Made by a program: the position numbers and the translations under genes. 11,840 nucleotides of DNA, from assembly GCA_004524595.1 (NCBI GenBank), contig SDOA01000122.1:1-11840 (forward strand), written 5' to 3'. How positions within the stretch are numbered: the stretch's first letter is position 1; every line of letters begins with the position of its first letter. This stretch comes from Candidatus Thorarchaeota archaeon. Lineage in GTDB: Archaea; Asgardarchaeota; Thorarchaeia; Thorarchaeales; Thorarchaeaceae. This document shows positions 1 through 7,148 of the stretch, one piece after another. Under the pieces are notes generated by a model, which worked only from the letters and a program-made list of their open reading frames with translations, did no database searches and was not told the origin of the DNA.

Positions 1-245
1 CCAACAATATAGGCTCCAACAAGGAGATTTGATAAATCATCTCTATGCTGTCTATTTATTGCAATTGCGAGTGGTGCTGTTTCTTTCGGTGTGAGTACAG
101 ATGGTGTTACATGAAGAGCTCCATCTTGGGTTCTCTCTAAAGACACTTCAGAGTCCTTGTCTAAACGATGTTCATCACACCACTCTCTTGGGAGGTATAC
201 ATAGAACGAATTTCGTACTTGGTTAAGTTTTCTTGTCATTATCAT
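1..245 (-). CDS. AbrB/SpoVT-PhoU family phosphate regulator, N-terminal part (runs off left edge)
   Basis: About 81 residues are visible. The protein begins with a swapped-hairpin AbrB/SpoVT DNA-binding domain: RKLNQVRNSFYVYLPREW is the usual N-terminal strand pattern, followed by an acidic turn and SLERTQDGALHVTPS. The segment DLSNLLVGAYIVG near the left edge matches the start of the helical PhoU domain in archaeal AbrB-PhoU fusions, which are usually a little over 300 residues. Such proteins are thought to be DNA-binding phosphate regulators. The gene is divergent from the pst operon, which supports that role and suggests it controls both itself and pst. The start is uncertain: ATG at 245, ATG at 239 (MTRKLNQV) and ATG at 269 are all in frame. 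A GGGA motif lies just upstream of 245. Family assignment is from motif recognition; the regulatory role is inferred. Confidence 0.8.
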   Translation of the reverse strand, partial: MIMTRKLNQVRNSFYVYLPREWCDEHRLDKDSEVSLERTQDGALHVTPSVLTPKETAPLAIAINRQHRDDLSNLLVGAYIV

Positions 246-275
246 TATGAGTCCCGTCACTGCCTTCATATGATG

Positions 276-298
276 TAAATGTACAGGTTGTTAAATGT
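276..298. promoter_or_regulatory. Two direct copies of the heptamer TAAATGT (candidate operator)
   Basis: TAAATGT occurs at 276-282 and 292-298, with starts 16 bases apart. Both lie between the predicted TATA box and the start of the AbrB-PhoU gene. The same heptamer recurs as an inverted pair at 405-422 near the pst promoter. A role as binding site for the divergent AbrB-PhoU protein is inferred from placement. Confidence 0.4.
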
Positions 299-307
299 AT
301 TATAAAA
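299..307 (-). promoter_or_regulatory. Predicted TATA box for the AbrB-PhoU gene
   Basis: On the minus strand the sequence reads GCGTTTTATAATAC, a good archaeal TATA-like element. Transcription would start roughly 25 bases downstream, near 275, leaving a short leader before ATG 245. Heptamer copies at 292-298 and 276-282 lie directly beside the TATA element and at the predicted start. This is a pattern-based prediction. Confidence 0.45.
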
Positions 308-384
308 CGCTTCAATATGACAGATTCTATTTTTTAAGTGTACAGAAGCCGTTTTATCAATCTCTAGATGTAGAATAACTGGCA

Positions 385-395
385 TTTAATAATAT
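385..395 (+). promoter_or_regulatory. Predicted TATA box for the pst operon
   Basis: TTTAATAATAT is the best TATA-like element upstream of pstS on the plus strand. The expected transcription start is about 25 bases downstream, near 415, giving a leader of about 100 bases. A weaker alternative overlaps TATTATAAA at 298-306. Confidence 0.35.
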
Positions 396-404
396 GCATA
401 TGAA

Positions 405-422
405 ACATTTACGTCTAAATGT
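405..422. promoter_or_regulatory. Perfect inverted repeat ACATTTA-N4-TAAATGT (candidate pst operator)
   Basis: The two 7-base arms (405-411 and 416-422) are perfect and separated by CGTC. The repeat lies over the predicted transcription start of pstS, where a bound repressor would block initiation. A related 11-base direct repeat, TCTAGATGTAG at 363-373 and TCTAAATGTAG at 414-424, differs at one base and is spaced by 51 bases, close to five helical turns. Confidence 0.45.
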
Positions 423-438
423 AGCATGTGAAGCTCAT

Positions 439-505
439 GCCTACTTCTTAACTAGTAGGGATTTTGGGTAGGCTCATCTCGAATGGAGAATACTCTAAAG
501 GAGTA
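439..505 (+). other. Potentially structured pstS leader with alternative pairings and a partly sequestered SD
   Basis: CCTACT at 440-445 can pair with AGTAGG at 454-459, while the overlapping GCCTAC at 439-444 can pair with GTAGGC at 468-473, so the two stems exclude each other. Further on, TACTC at 491-495 can pair with GAGTA at 501-505, which takes in part of the AAGGAG Shine-Dalgarno at 498-503. The stems are short (5-6 bp). No known riboswitch class was recognised. Confidence 0.25.
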
Positions 506-516
506 CAATCAAAAAA

Positions 517-1560
517 ATGAATACTACTATTAAATTGTTGACAGTCCTTATTGTTGGACTGGTGATGGGTGCAGGTGCAATGTATGTCCTTGCTCCTTCA
601 GGTGGAGGCACTAATACCTTCACTATCACAACTGCAGGATCTACTACATTATACCCACTCTCCCAAGAATGGGCTACACAGTTCCATGCAGATTTCCCAT
701 TAATGACAGTTAATCCAAGCACTGGCGGTTCTGGGCTTGGTCAGTCTCAAGTTGCAGATGAACTCATTGATATTGGAGCTACAAGCTCTTACCCAAGCGA
801 AACATATCGTACTGATAATCCAAATGTTAAGATTATCCCTGTTTCAGCTGATGCACTTGGGATTGTAGCAAATCCCGCGGTTAATGGTTCAAACTTCAAG
901 ATGGACTGTGATATGGCTGTTGGTATATTTCAAGGCAACATCACTACTTGGGAAGAATTTGAAACGACCTTTAATGTGATAATTGCAGCTACTGGTGACA
1001 TTGACGTTTATGTTAGATCCGATGCCAGCGGCACAACTGCAACTTTTGGATCGTGGCTTAAGAAGGCTGGTGATAATCCTAATCCCTATCAGAACTACAC
1101 TTGGGGATTGGGTAGTGGCGAATCAATTTCGTGGCCTGCAGGTTTTAGTGCAGTTGATGGCAACCCAGGCGTAGCCGCAGGGGTTCTTGGTGACTCTAAT
1201 GCTATTGGATATGTTGGTCTTGCCTTCATGGAAGGTCTAACTGCTATCGATCTTTTCAATCCTACGACTCAGGAATATGTCACACCCTCACTAGAGAATG
1301 CATTAAAAGCACTTCCAGCTGAGCTAACAGATCCTGGTGCAAATCTAATGAACTCACCAAATGCTGGTGCTTTCCCAATTGCTAGGTTATTGTATTACCT
1401 TGTAAATGAGGATAATCTGGCCTGGTATGTCATTGTATATTTGAATTGGGTTCTTGCGCAAGGTCAGCAATACATCTCTGATGTAGGTTATGTGCCAATC
1501 TTAGGTACTTCTGCAGCCACTTATGCTATCAGTGTTGTAGGAAATCTGACAGCAAGCTAG
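517..1560 (+). CDS. pstS: Phosphate ABC transporter substrate-binding protein PstS
   Basis: This 347-residue protein captures phosphate outside the cell and delivers it to the PstCAB transporter. Residues about 5-27 form a hydrophobic segment that is a signal peptide or membrane anchor; there is no lipobox cysteine, so an uncleaved anchor is possible. The mature part has the phosphate-binding loops expected of the family: TAGSTTLYPL at 39-48, PSTGGSGLG at 68-75 and RSDASGTT at 167-174. The C-terminal section (AWYVIVYLNWVL...YISDVGYVPI) matches the usual PstS closing helix and strand. The ATG at 517 is preceded by AAGGAG at 498-503, with a rather long gap of 13 bases. It is the first gene of the pst operon and is separated from pstC by a strong hairpin. 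Confidence 0.92.
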   Translation: MNTTIKLLTVLIVGLVMGAGAMYVLAPSGGGTNTFTITTAGSTTLYPLSQEWATQFHADFPLMTVNPSTGGSGLGQSQVADELIDIGATSSYPSETYRTDNPNVKIIPVSADALGIVANPAVNGSNFKMDCDMAVGIFQGNITTWEEFETTFNVIIAATGDIDVYVRSDASGTTATFGSWLKKAGDNPNPYQNYTWGLGSGESISWPAGFSAVDGNPGVAAGVLGDSNAIGYVGLAFMEGLTAIDLFNPTTQEYVTPSLENALKALPAELTDPGANLMNSPNAGAFPIARLLYYLVNEDNLAWYVIVYLNWVLAQGQQYISDVGYVPILGTSAATYAISVVGNLTAS

Positions 1561-1585
1561 GAATCAAACATCCATCTTCGTTACA

Positions 1586-1621
1586 GGAAGCCAAGACTCA
1601 TGAAAACATGACTTGGCTTCC
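1586..1621 (+). terminator. Long hairpin between pstS and pstC (partial terminator or mRNA 3'-end stabiliser)
   Basis: GGAAGCCAAG (1586-1595) pairs perfectly with CTTGGCTTCC (1612-1621). Inside it, after a 2-base AC bulge, TCATG (1598-1602) pairs with CATGA (1607-1611) around an AAAA loop. The result is 15 base pairs with one bulge. A five-T run follows at 1628-1632. Its place just after a binding-protein gene and before the permease gene suggests it limits readthrough, or protects the pstS mRNA end, so that PstS is made in excess. The structure is seen in the sequence; the function is inferred. Confidence 0.7.
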
Positions 1622-1709
1622 ACATAATTTTTCTAAGTATTTGAGTTGGATTTTTCAAGAGAATTACAAAGACTTCACTACTAGCCATAAACAACAAATA
1701 CAGGTTGCC

Positions 1710-1715
1710 GGGAGA
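1710..1715 (+). promoter_or_regulatory. Ribosome binding site that sets the pstC start
   Basis: GGGAGA lies 7 bases before the ATG at 1723. It favours that ATG over the in-frame TTG at 1705. Confidence 0.55.
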
Positions 1716-1722
1716 ATCAATC

Positions 1723-2769
1723 ATGAATCAAGAAGCAGATTCGAATTCAATGAACACAAATGATGAAAAATCAACACATTCCATGACACAAATTCTACAC
1801 AAATTGAAGCAACCATTTATAGAGTTACGTGAAGCTGACACCCCTGGACGAATCGATTTCTTTGGTCGCATTGGTCTTGCAATACCTGCTCTTGCTAGTA
1901 CGTTAGTGATTATTCTTATTCTGACATTCTTATGGTATGAATCTGCACCTATATTTACAAGTCCTGAAGGCGGACCTGGTATAATTGTTGGACCTACTTG
2001 GGATCCTAATAGAAATCTGTACGGTATCGGTGTGTTCATTGCGGGGTCATTAGCTTGCGCTGCATTAGCTATAGGTCTTGCAGTTCCTCTAGGTATTGGT
2101 GGTGCAATATTCCTGAGTGAGTATTGTCCAAATCGTCTTCGTGTCCCATTACGTATGATTGTTGAGATGATGGCTGCAATCCCCTCCATCGTCTACGGAC
2201 TCTGGGCTTTACTCGTAATAGTTCCATTTATTGAGAACAGCTTTGCACCCGCAGTTCAAAACAATATTATCTTCAGTTGGATGCCTTGGTTTCAGGGTAG
2301 CACAAATGGATTAAGTCTTTTAGCAGGTGGTCTCATCCTTGCAATAATGTTGTTGCCCACGGTAGTGGCTATCTCTAATGACGCTCTCCAATCTGTGCCA
2401 ATGAATCTACGAGAAGCATCGTATGCACTAGGTGCAACAAGAAGTGAGACTGCAAGAAGAATTGTTATGTCTGCAGCTCTTCCTGGAATAGGTGCTGCAG
2501 TTGTGTTATCCCTCGGGAGAGCTGTTGGCGAAACCATGGCAGTATTAATGGTAACAGGAAATTCGCTTCAAGTTCCCTATAGTCTATTTGATCCAACCTA
2601 TGTGATGACCAGCATAATAACCAATCAACTTGGTTACGCATTTGTCTTCCCTCTGTGGAGATCAGCACTCTTTGCTGTAGGACTGATTCTAATGATTATG
2701 TCCATCTTCTTTACAGTAACAGCTAAAATACTCATTCGGTGGGGAATGAAAACGAGGGGGTATGTATAA
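1723..2769 (+). CDS. pstC: Phosphate ABC transporter permease PstC
   Basis: This membrane subunit, about 348 residues long, forms the phosphate channel together with PstA. It has about six hydrophobic segments, including ALASTLVIILILTFLWY near the N-terminus, the AGSLACAALAIGLAVPLGIGG region, IPSIVYGLWALLVIVP, and a C-terminal LFAVGLILMIMSIFF. The EAA loop that contacts the ATPase is clear (REASYALGATRSETARRIV), followed by LSLGRAVGETMAVLMVTGN, as is typical for PstC. The N-terminal 40 or so residues are a polar cytoplasmic tail. The preferred start is the ATG at 1723, because GGGAGA lies 7 bases upstream; a TTG at 1705 is also in frame. The gene follows the pstS-pstC hairpin, and its stop overlaps the first possible start codon of pstA. 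Confidence 0.93.
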   Translation: MNQEADSNSMNTNDEKSTHSMTQILHKLKQPFIELREADTPGRIDFFGRIGLAIPALASTLVIILILTFLWYESAPIFTSPEGGPGIIVGPTWDPNRNLYGIGVFIAGSLACAALAIGLAVPLGIGGAIFLSEYCPNRLRVPLRMIVEMMAAIPSIVYGLWALLVIVPFIENSFAPAVQNNIIFSWMPWFQGSTNGLSLLAGGLILAIMLLPTVVAISNDALQSVPMNLREASYALGATRSETARRIVMSAALPGIGAAVVLSLGRAVGETMAVLMVTGNSLQVPYSLFDPTYVMTSIITNQLGYAFVFPLWRSALFAVGLILMIMSIFFTVTAKILIRWGMKTRGYV

Positions 2770-2770
2770 G

Positions 2771-3742
2771 ATGAGCAAGACAGAGACCCCGCTCGATGAA
2801 CGCGCACCTGATATGTTTCAATCTGAAAAGAGAGAACGTCTTACGGAATTAAAATCTTCAATGCGTAATGTAGTTAAATCACGCAGGAACTTCAAAGATT
2901 TTCTATTCCACATTATTCTTGGAATTGGCATCATCATTATTATCATGCCTTTCTTCCTCGTATTATATCAAGTTGCATCAGTAGGATTTGGTGAACTGTT
3001 TTCAAATGGTTTTGATTCATTCAGCAATTTCTTTCTCACAGAACCTGGAAGGGGTCTCATGGGTGGAATTCGAAATGCATTCTTTGGTACTATCTTTCTC
3101 ATTATCTTGGCTTCAGCTGTTGGAATTCCTCTAAGTGTCTTTGGAGCAGTCTATATCAATGAGTACACGCAACCTGGTCGAATTCGTGATATGGTAGAGT
3201 TTACTTCGGATGTACTTGCAGGAATTCCTTCAATTGTCTTTGGTGCTTTTGGTTTTGCATTTTTGGTCGGATTCCTTGGCTTAGGTATGGGATTGCTATC
3301 AGGAAGCCTGACACTTGCATTCATGATGATTCCTACGGTTCTTCGGACGACTCAAGAGGCTCTTCGTGCGGTTCCAATGTCTTTGAGAGAGGCATCTCTC
3401 GCCTTAGGAGCCACTAAGTGGTCGACGACATGGAATGTGACGATGAGAGCTGCTTTTCCAGGAGTCATCACGGGAGTGCTATTAGCTATTGGACGGGTAA
3501 TGGGTGAAACTGCTCCTCTGATATTCACTTCTGGTAATAGCCTAACCACACCTACCGAAATTGTTGGACCTGGTTCGTGGGTAGCATCTATGCCCTATAC
3601 TATCTGGTCATATATTACTGATCCAAGACAATATCTTAACATCAAAGCTCATGCAACGGCTGTTGCTCTGATGACGATGGTTCTTGCAATTGATATTATA
3701 GCTAACATTATCTCAAGAAAAGTTACTAGGAGGCTTGTTTGA
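2771..3742 (+). CDS. pstA: Phosphate ABC transporter permease PstA
   Basis: This is the second transmembrane subunit of the phosphate transporter, about 323 residues long. A polar N-terminal tail of about 40 residues precedes the first membrane helix (LGIGIIIIIMPFFLVLY). Further hydrophobic segments and the EAA loop (REASLALGATKWSTTWNV), then LLAIGRVMGETAPLIFTSGN, identify it as PstA and pair it with the similar loop in PstC. The GAGGGGG at 2754-2760 gives a good 10-base spacing to the ATG at 2771 and almost none to the ATG at 2762, so 2771 is preferred. With that start there is one base between the pstC stop and pstA, which indicates translational coupling. pstB follows immediately. Confidence 0.93.
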   Translation: MSKTETPLDERAPDMFQSEKRERLTELKSSMRNVVKSRRNFKDFLFHIILGIGIIIIIMPFFLVLYQVASVGFGELFSNGFDSFSNFFLTEPGRGLMGGIRNAFFGTIFLIILASAVGIPLSVFGAVYINEYTQPGRIRDMVEFTSDVLAGIPSIVFGAFGFAFLVGFLGLGMGLLSGSLTLAFMMIPTVLRTTQEALRAVPMSLREASLALGATKWSTTWNVTMRAAFPGVITGVLLAIGRVMGETAPLIFTSGNSLTTPTEIVGPGSWVASMPYTIWSYITDPRQYLNIKAHATAVALMTMVLAIDIIANIISRKVTRRLV

Positions 3743-4513
3743 ATGAATACTCAAGAATATACGAATGTCATCGAGGTAGAGAATCTCTCTACGTGGTTTG
3801 GCTCACATAAGATACTCAAAGAGATTTCTTGCTATTTTGAAGATAATTCTGTAACAGCTATCATGGGACCTTCGGGCTGCGGAAAATCAACTTTTTTGAG
3901 AACACTCAACCGTTTGAACGATCTCGTTCCGAGTTTTCGACAAAAGGGAATTGTCCGTTTCATGGGTAACAACATCTATGGACCAGGCGCAAGTGTTTAC
4001 CACTTGAGAAAACGAATTGGGATGGTGTTTCAGAAACCAAATCCATTTCCAATGTCAATCTATGATAATATTGCGTATGGTCCTAAATTGCACGGGATTA
4101 ACGACAAAGAGGAACTTGATAAATTGGTTGAAGGGTCTCTAAAGAAGGCGGCGCTATGGGATGAAGTGAAGGATGAGCTAGACAAACCAGGTCCCAACCT
4201 GTCTGGTGGACAACAACAGCGATTATGTATTGCTCGTGCACTCTCAGTCAATCCTCCAGTACTTTTAATGGATGAGCCTGTATCATCACTTGATCCCATT
4301 AGTGCATCAAAAATTGAAGATTTAATAACTGACTTGAAAAAGGATTACACAATAATTCTCGTAACACATAATGTGCAGCAAGCTTTCAGAGTTTCAGATC
4401 AGGCTGCATTCCTCTACTTGGGTGAATTGGTCGAGTTTGATAGAACAAAGAGAATTTTGGAGGCTCCTGCTGATGAACGAACTGAGGCATTTATTACTGG
4501 ACGCATTGGATAG
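3743..4513 (+). CDS. pstB: Phosphate ABC transporter ATP-binding protein PstB
   Basis: This 256-residue cytoplasmic ATPase powers phosphate import through PstCA. All ABC motifs are present: Walker [10 protein letters not shown] at 42-50, Q-loop [15 protein letters not shown], signature LSGGQQQRL, Walker B VLLMDEP followed by SSLDP, and the switch histidine in LVTHN. The [13 protein letters not shown] stretch is specific to PstB-type ATPases. AGGAGG at 3728-3733 precedes the ATG at a good distance, and the start directly abuts the pstA stop. Length is normal for the family. The phoU gene follows without a gap. Confidence 0.96.
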   Translation: MNTQEYTNVIEVENLSTWFGSHKILKEISCYFEDNSVTAIMGPSGCGKSTFLRTLNRLNDLVPSFRQKGIVRFMGNNIYGPGASVYHLRKRIGMVFQKPNPFPMSIYDNIAYGPKLHGINDKEELDKLVEGSLKKAALWDEVKDELDKPGPNLSGGQQQRLCIARALSVNPPVLLMDEPVSSLDPISASKIEDLITDLKKDYTIILVTHNVQQAFRVSDQAAFLYLGELVEFDRTKRILEAPADERTEAFITGRIG

Positions 4514-4517
4514 GTGA
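4512..4517 (+). promoter_or_regulatory. Ribosome binding site for the first phoU gene
   Basis: AGGTGA overlaps the pstB stop codon and lies 5 bases before the ATG at 4523. It matches the archaeal 16S 3' end, so the in-frame GTG at 4514, which lies inside it, is unlikely to be the start. Confidence 0.55.
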
Positions 4518-4522
4518 ACAGC

Positions 4523-5209
4523 ATGAGGACACAATTGGAGTTTTACTTGGAAGAGATTGAGAGAAGACTTGAACGCCTTTATGAACTGGTAGAGAAGGCA
4601 TTTATGGATTCAATGGACTCCTTCAAGAATCTTGATCAAGAAGCCGCATCAAAGGTGAAAGACCTCGCAGCTGATATTGATGAGCTTGAGGAAAAAATTG
4701 AAGAGAATGTCTTAGAAACAATCGGACGCCGTCAACCAGTTGCTAGGGACTTGCGTAAATTATCAGTATATCTTCAGACAGCGCATAACCTTCATCGAGT
4801 TGGAAGATATGCCTATAAAATTGCTCACATCACCTATCTCTGTAAAGAGATTCAGCATTTCAAGGAGTTGATATCTCTACCACATTTAGCAGAATTAGCT
4901 AAGAGTACATTAGAGATTGCAATGAGAGGTATCCTCAAAGGAGACCTCTCTAAATTAGATGAGTTGGAGAAGTTAGAATCTGAGAGCGATAAAGAAACAT
5001 CTGACATGTTCAATGAAATAGCTCAATACCTTCGCGAACAAAATGGTATAGAGGAGATGGCTTTGTTCTATATTATAATTGGCAGATATTGTGAACGTGC
5101 TGCAGACCAAGCTTTTCAGATTGCTGAGAAAGCTGTATATATGGTGAAGGGGAAAAGGGTAAGACTTGGTCTTGCGTATAAGGGCAAGGCAAATCTTGCT
5201 CCACATTAA
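4523..5209 (+). CDS. phoU: PhoU-family phosphate transport regulator, copy 1
   Basis: This all-helical protein of about 228 residues carries two PhoU repeats, the usual length for the family. PhoU proteins bind metal through E/DxxxD motifs and restrain Pst transport and phosphate signalling. The second repeat keeps the motif (RYCERAADQAFQIAE, E191 and D195). In the first repeat the equivalent place reads HRVGR (H91, R95), so the acidic pair is missing. The start is taken as the ATG at 4523 because AGGTGA lies just before it. The gene follows pstB with no gap and is followed by a paralogue that aligns with it without gaps over nearly the whole length. Confidence 0.88.
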   Translation: MRTQLEFYLEEIERRLERLYELVEKAFMDSMDSFKNLDQEAASKVKDLAADIDELEEKIEENVLETIGRRQPVARDLRKLSVYLQTAHNLHRVGRYAYKIAHITYLCKEIQHFKELISLPHLAELAKSTLEIAMRGILKGDLSKLDELEKLESESDKETSDMFNEIAQYLREQNGIEEMALFYIIIGRYCERAADQAFQIAEKAVYMVKGKRVRLGLAYKGKANLAPH

Positions 5210-5285
5210 AAAAATATCAAGAAAGAATCCTAATAGACATACTTTATCTTGCGGATTACTAAGAAAATTGAGTGGTGGTATCACA

Positions 5286-5984
5286 ATGAACTCCAATCTT
5301 GAGCCAATCACAGATGAAATAGTAAGACATCTGAAAAAGCTCCATTCAAGAGTCAGTGAAGCTATCAAACAGTCAATGAAGGCATTTGAAGACCTCGATG
5401 CAGATTTTGCAGAAAACGCACTGACTACATTTGAAGATATCGAGAACATGCACCATACTATTGAAGATATGGCCTTTGGAGCAATTACAACCTATCAACC
5501 GTTAGACAAAGATCTGCGTCGTCTGGTCTCATTTATTCATACATCAAACAATCTCAAGAATGTTGGAAGATATACTCAGAAGATATTGGAGATTGTAGTA
5601 ATGAGCCAAGATCTTGACCATTTCAAAGAACTCGAATCACTTCCATATCTCTCTGAGTTAGCATCAGCAGCCCTTGCAATAAGCATTCGTGCAGTACTTG
5701 AGGAGGATTTGAGCGAGATTGACCAACTAGAAAAATTAGAGGCTCAGAGTGATAAAGAGGCAGCTGAGATGTTTAAAGAGATTGTAGACTATCTTAGTCG
5801 CTATCGTGACATAAGCAATATTGCAATGCTGTATATCATTGTTGGAAGGTATTTTGAACGTGCGGCGGATCAAGCAATCAGCATTGCTGAATCTGCAGTG
5901 TATCTTGTTACAGGTGAAAGAAAGAAACTAGGAAATGCCTATGAGGGAATTGATGACTTCTCTGATTTAATGATTGATATTTAG
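5286..5984 (+). CDS. phoU: PhoU-family phosphate transport regulator, copy 2
   Basis: This is a second PhoU protein of about 232 residues, and a clear tandem paralogue of the gene before it. Shared segments include DLRRL, NVGRY, HFKELESLP, LEKLE..SDKE and GRYFERAADQA. Residue numbering matches copy 1 exactly (K91 and R95 in repeat 1; E191 and D195 in repeat 2), so the acidic motif is again lost in the first repeat and kept in the second. The ATG at 5286 follows GTGGTGG (5272-5278) at 7 bases; a longer frame from 5166 overlaps copy 1 and its extra N-terminus is not PhoU-like. The gap to copy 1 is 76 bases. It is probably the last gene of the operon. Confidence 0.87.
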   Translation: MNSNLEPITDEIVRHLKKLHSRVSEAIKQSMKAFEDLDADFAENALTTFEDIENMHHTIEDMAFGAITTYQPLDKDLRRLVSFIHTSNNLKNVGRYTQKILEIVVMSQDLDHFKELESLPYLSELASAALAISIRAVLEEDLSEIDQLEKLEAQSDKEAAEMFKEIVDYLSRYRDISNIAMLYIIVGRYFERAADQAISIAESAVYLVTGERKKLGNAYEGIDDFSDLMIDI

Positions 5985-6023
5985 TATTCAAGTCTGTACT
6001 GTTCCACAATATCACAATGAAAA

Positions 6024-6542
6024 TTAGGATTTTTGATGGCGTATACTCATAACAAGCTCTCTGAAGGCTAGATCAACATTCTTGTTCTGAGTAGCACTTG
6101 TCTGAATATGTGTAAGTCCACGAGCTTCAATCATGACTTTAATTTGTTGAGATGTGATGGCAGATTCTAAGTCTATTTTGTTTTCTACGGCTATTACGAC
6201 GACGTTTCCTGCGGAGTTGTAGAGCGCATTAAGCCATTGGTCGATATGCTGAAGGGTCTCTAGACGAGTCCTGTCAAAAACAAAAAATGCACCACTGGCA
6301 TTAGCACAATACTGCTCTCTAAGCTGAGAGAACGACTCTTGGCCCCCGATATCCCAAATCACTTGCTTGTGAAATTCTCCATCAAGTTCAAGTGTCTTAA
6401 CATGGAGAACTGCACCAATAGTCCTTCCAAGGTCTGGGGAGAGACTATCATAGACATATCGTTGGACCAATGAAGTCTTTCCTACATTGCTGTCTCCTAG
6501 AAACACTATCTTATGTACGAAATCAATGTCTTGTTCGTCCAT
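6024..6542 (-). CDS. Small GTPase of the Rab/Ras/Arf superfamily, copy 1
   Basis: This is a compact 172-residue GTP-binding switch protein. G1 is GDSNVGKT at 16-23, as in Rab proteins; the G2 threonine is T41 in the RTIG motif; G3 is WDIGGQE at 63-69, which resembles Arf (WDxGGQ) more than Rab (WDTAGQE); G4 is NKID at 121-124; and G5 is TSAT at 148-151, where SAK is more usual. The catalytic-position glutamine Q68 is kept. There is no C-terminal cysteine, so no prenylation, and no N-terminal glycine for myristoylation. AAGGAG lies 8 bases before the ATG. The gene follows a paralogue with 24 bases between and is probably co-transcribed with it. Such expanded GTPase families are characteristic of Asgard archaea. 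The cellular partner is unknown. Confidence 0.9.
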   Translation of the reverse strand: MDEQDIDFVHKIVFLGDSNVGKTSLVQRYVYDSLSPDLGRTIGAVLHVKTLELDGEFHKQVIWDIGGQESFSQLREQYCANASGAFFVFDRTRLETLQHIDQWLNALYNSAGNVVVIAVENKIDLESAITSQQIKVMIEARGLTHIQTSATQNKNVDLAFRELVMSIRHQKS

Positions 6543-6566
6543 TCAATTCGCTCCTTGATGACGAAA

Positions 6567-7148
6567 TTAGATTGGTTTCATTCCTTTCTTTCGTGCTTTT
6601 GCAAGAATCTTTGCAGTCATCTCCTTAAATGCTTCTTCAACATTAGTGTCTTCTTTTGCACTGGTTGGTATCAACTTCACATTGTGCTTTGAAATGACCT
6701 CATCCTTTGCATTCTTAGATATGGCACTCTCTAGATCTACCTTATTCTCAAGCAGTACAAGTGGAATATCACCTGTAACAGCACGAAGCGCATTAATCCA
6801 TTCATCAATCCTTGTAATAGTTTCTGACCGTGTTGTGTCAAAGACAAAAAATGCGCCGCTTGCATTCATATAATAGGCTCGTCTTAGCTGTGCAAAATTG
6901 TCTTGACCTGCAATGTCCCATATAACTAATTTGACTAAGGTGTCTTCCACCTGAACCATCTTTAGGTGGATATCAGTGCCAATTGTAGCTAGGTAGTCTC
7001 CCTCGAAAGAGTCATACACAAACCGACCAACTAGACTTGTCTTTCCAACTGCCCCTTCTCCTAAGAATACTATTTTAAATAGATACGAAGCGTTGCCAGA
7101 CAGGGTAAGACCACTCCAGAATGTCGTGTTATCAGTAGAATGCGCCAA
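6567..7148 (-). CDS. Small GTPase of the Rab/Ras superfamily, copy 2
   Basis: This 193-residue small GTPase is a paralogue of the downstream gene. G1 is GEGAVGKTS at 30-38; G2 is the threonine in ATIGTD (T55); G3 is WDIAGQD at 77-83; G4 is NKVD at 135-138; and G5 is TSAK at 162-165. The P-loop and Q82 suggest an active GTPase. It differs by an extra N-terminal stretch of about 20 residues and a basic C-terminal tail (KARKKG). There is no C-terminal cysteine. The only start in frame is a TTG at 7148, with a stop codon (TGA, 7149-7151) immediately upstream; no clear Shine-Dalgarno is seen, and the predicted transcript start is only about 10 bases away. The start, or a missing upstream base, deserves checking. 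Confidence 0.88.
   Translation of the reverse strand: MAHSTDNTTFWSGLTLSGNASYLFKIVFLGEGAVGKTSLVGRFVYDSFEGDYLATIGTDIHLKMVQVEDTLVKLVIWDIAGQDNFAQLRRAYYMNASGAFFVFDTTRSETITRIDEWINALRAVTGDIPLVLLENKVDLESAISKNAKDEVISKHNVKLIPTSAKEDTNVEEAFKEMTAKILAKARKKGMKPI

Noticed and set aside
1561..1704. Independent small RNA or gene between pstS and pstC
   Set aside because: The hairpin is explained by an intercistronic element, and no start codon with a ribosome site and open frame fits in the gap.
1728..2189. A 153-codon minus-strand open frame inside pstC
   Set aside because: It is opposite a clear permease gene, and its sequence looks like antisense of hydrophobic codons with no family pattern.
5166..5285. 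N-terminal extension of the second PhoU from an upstream start
   Set aside because: The extra residues overlap the first phoU, are not PhoU-like, and a ribosome site precedes the ATG at 5286.
4973..5449. A 158-codon open frame on the minus strand spanning the two phoU genes
   Set aside because: It mirrors the charged helical coding of phoU copies 1 and 2, has no recognisable domain and no ribosome site, and overlaps two well-supported genes.
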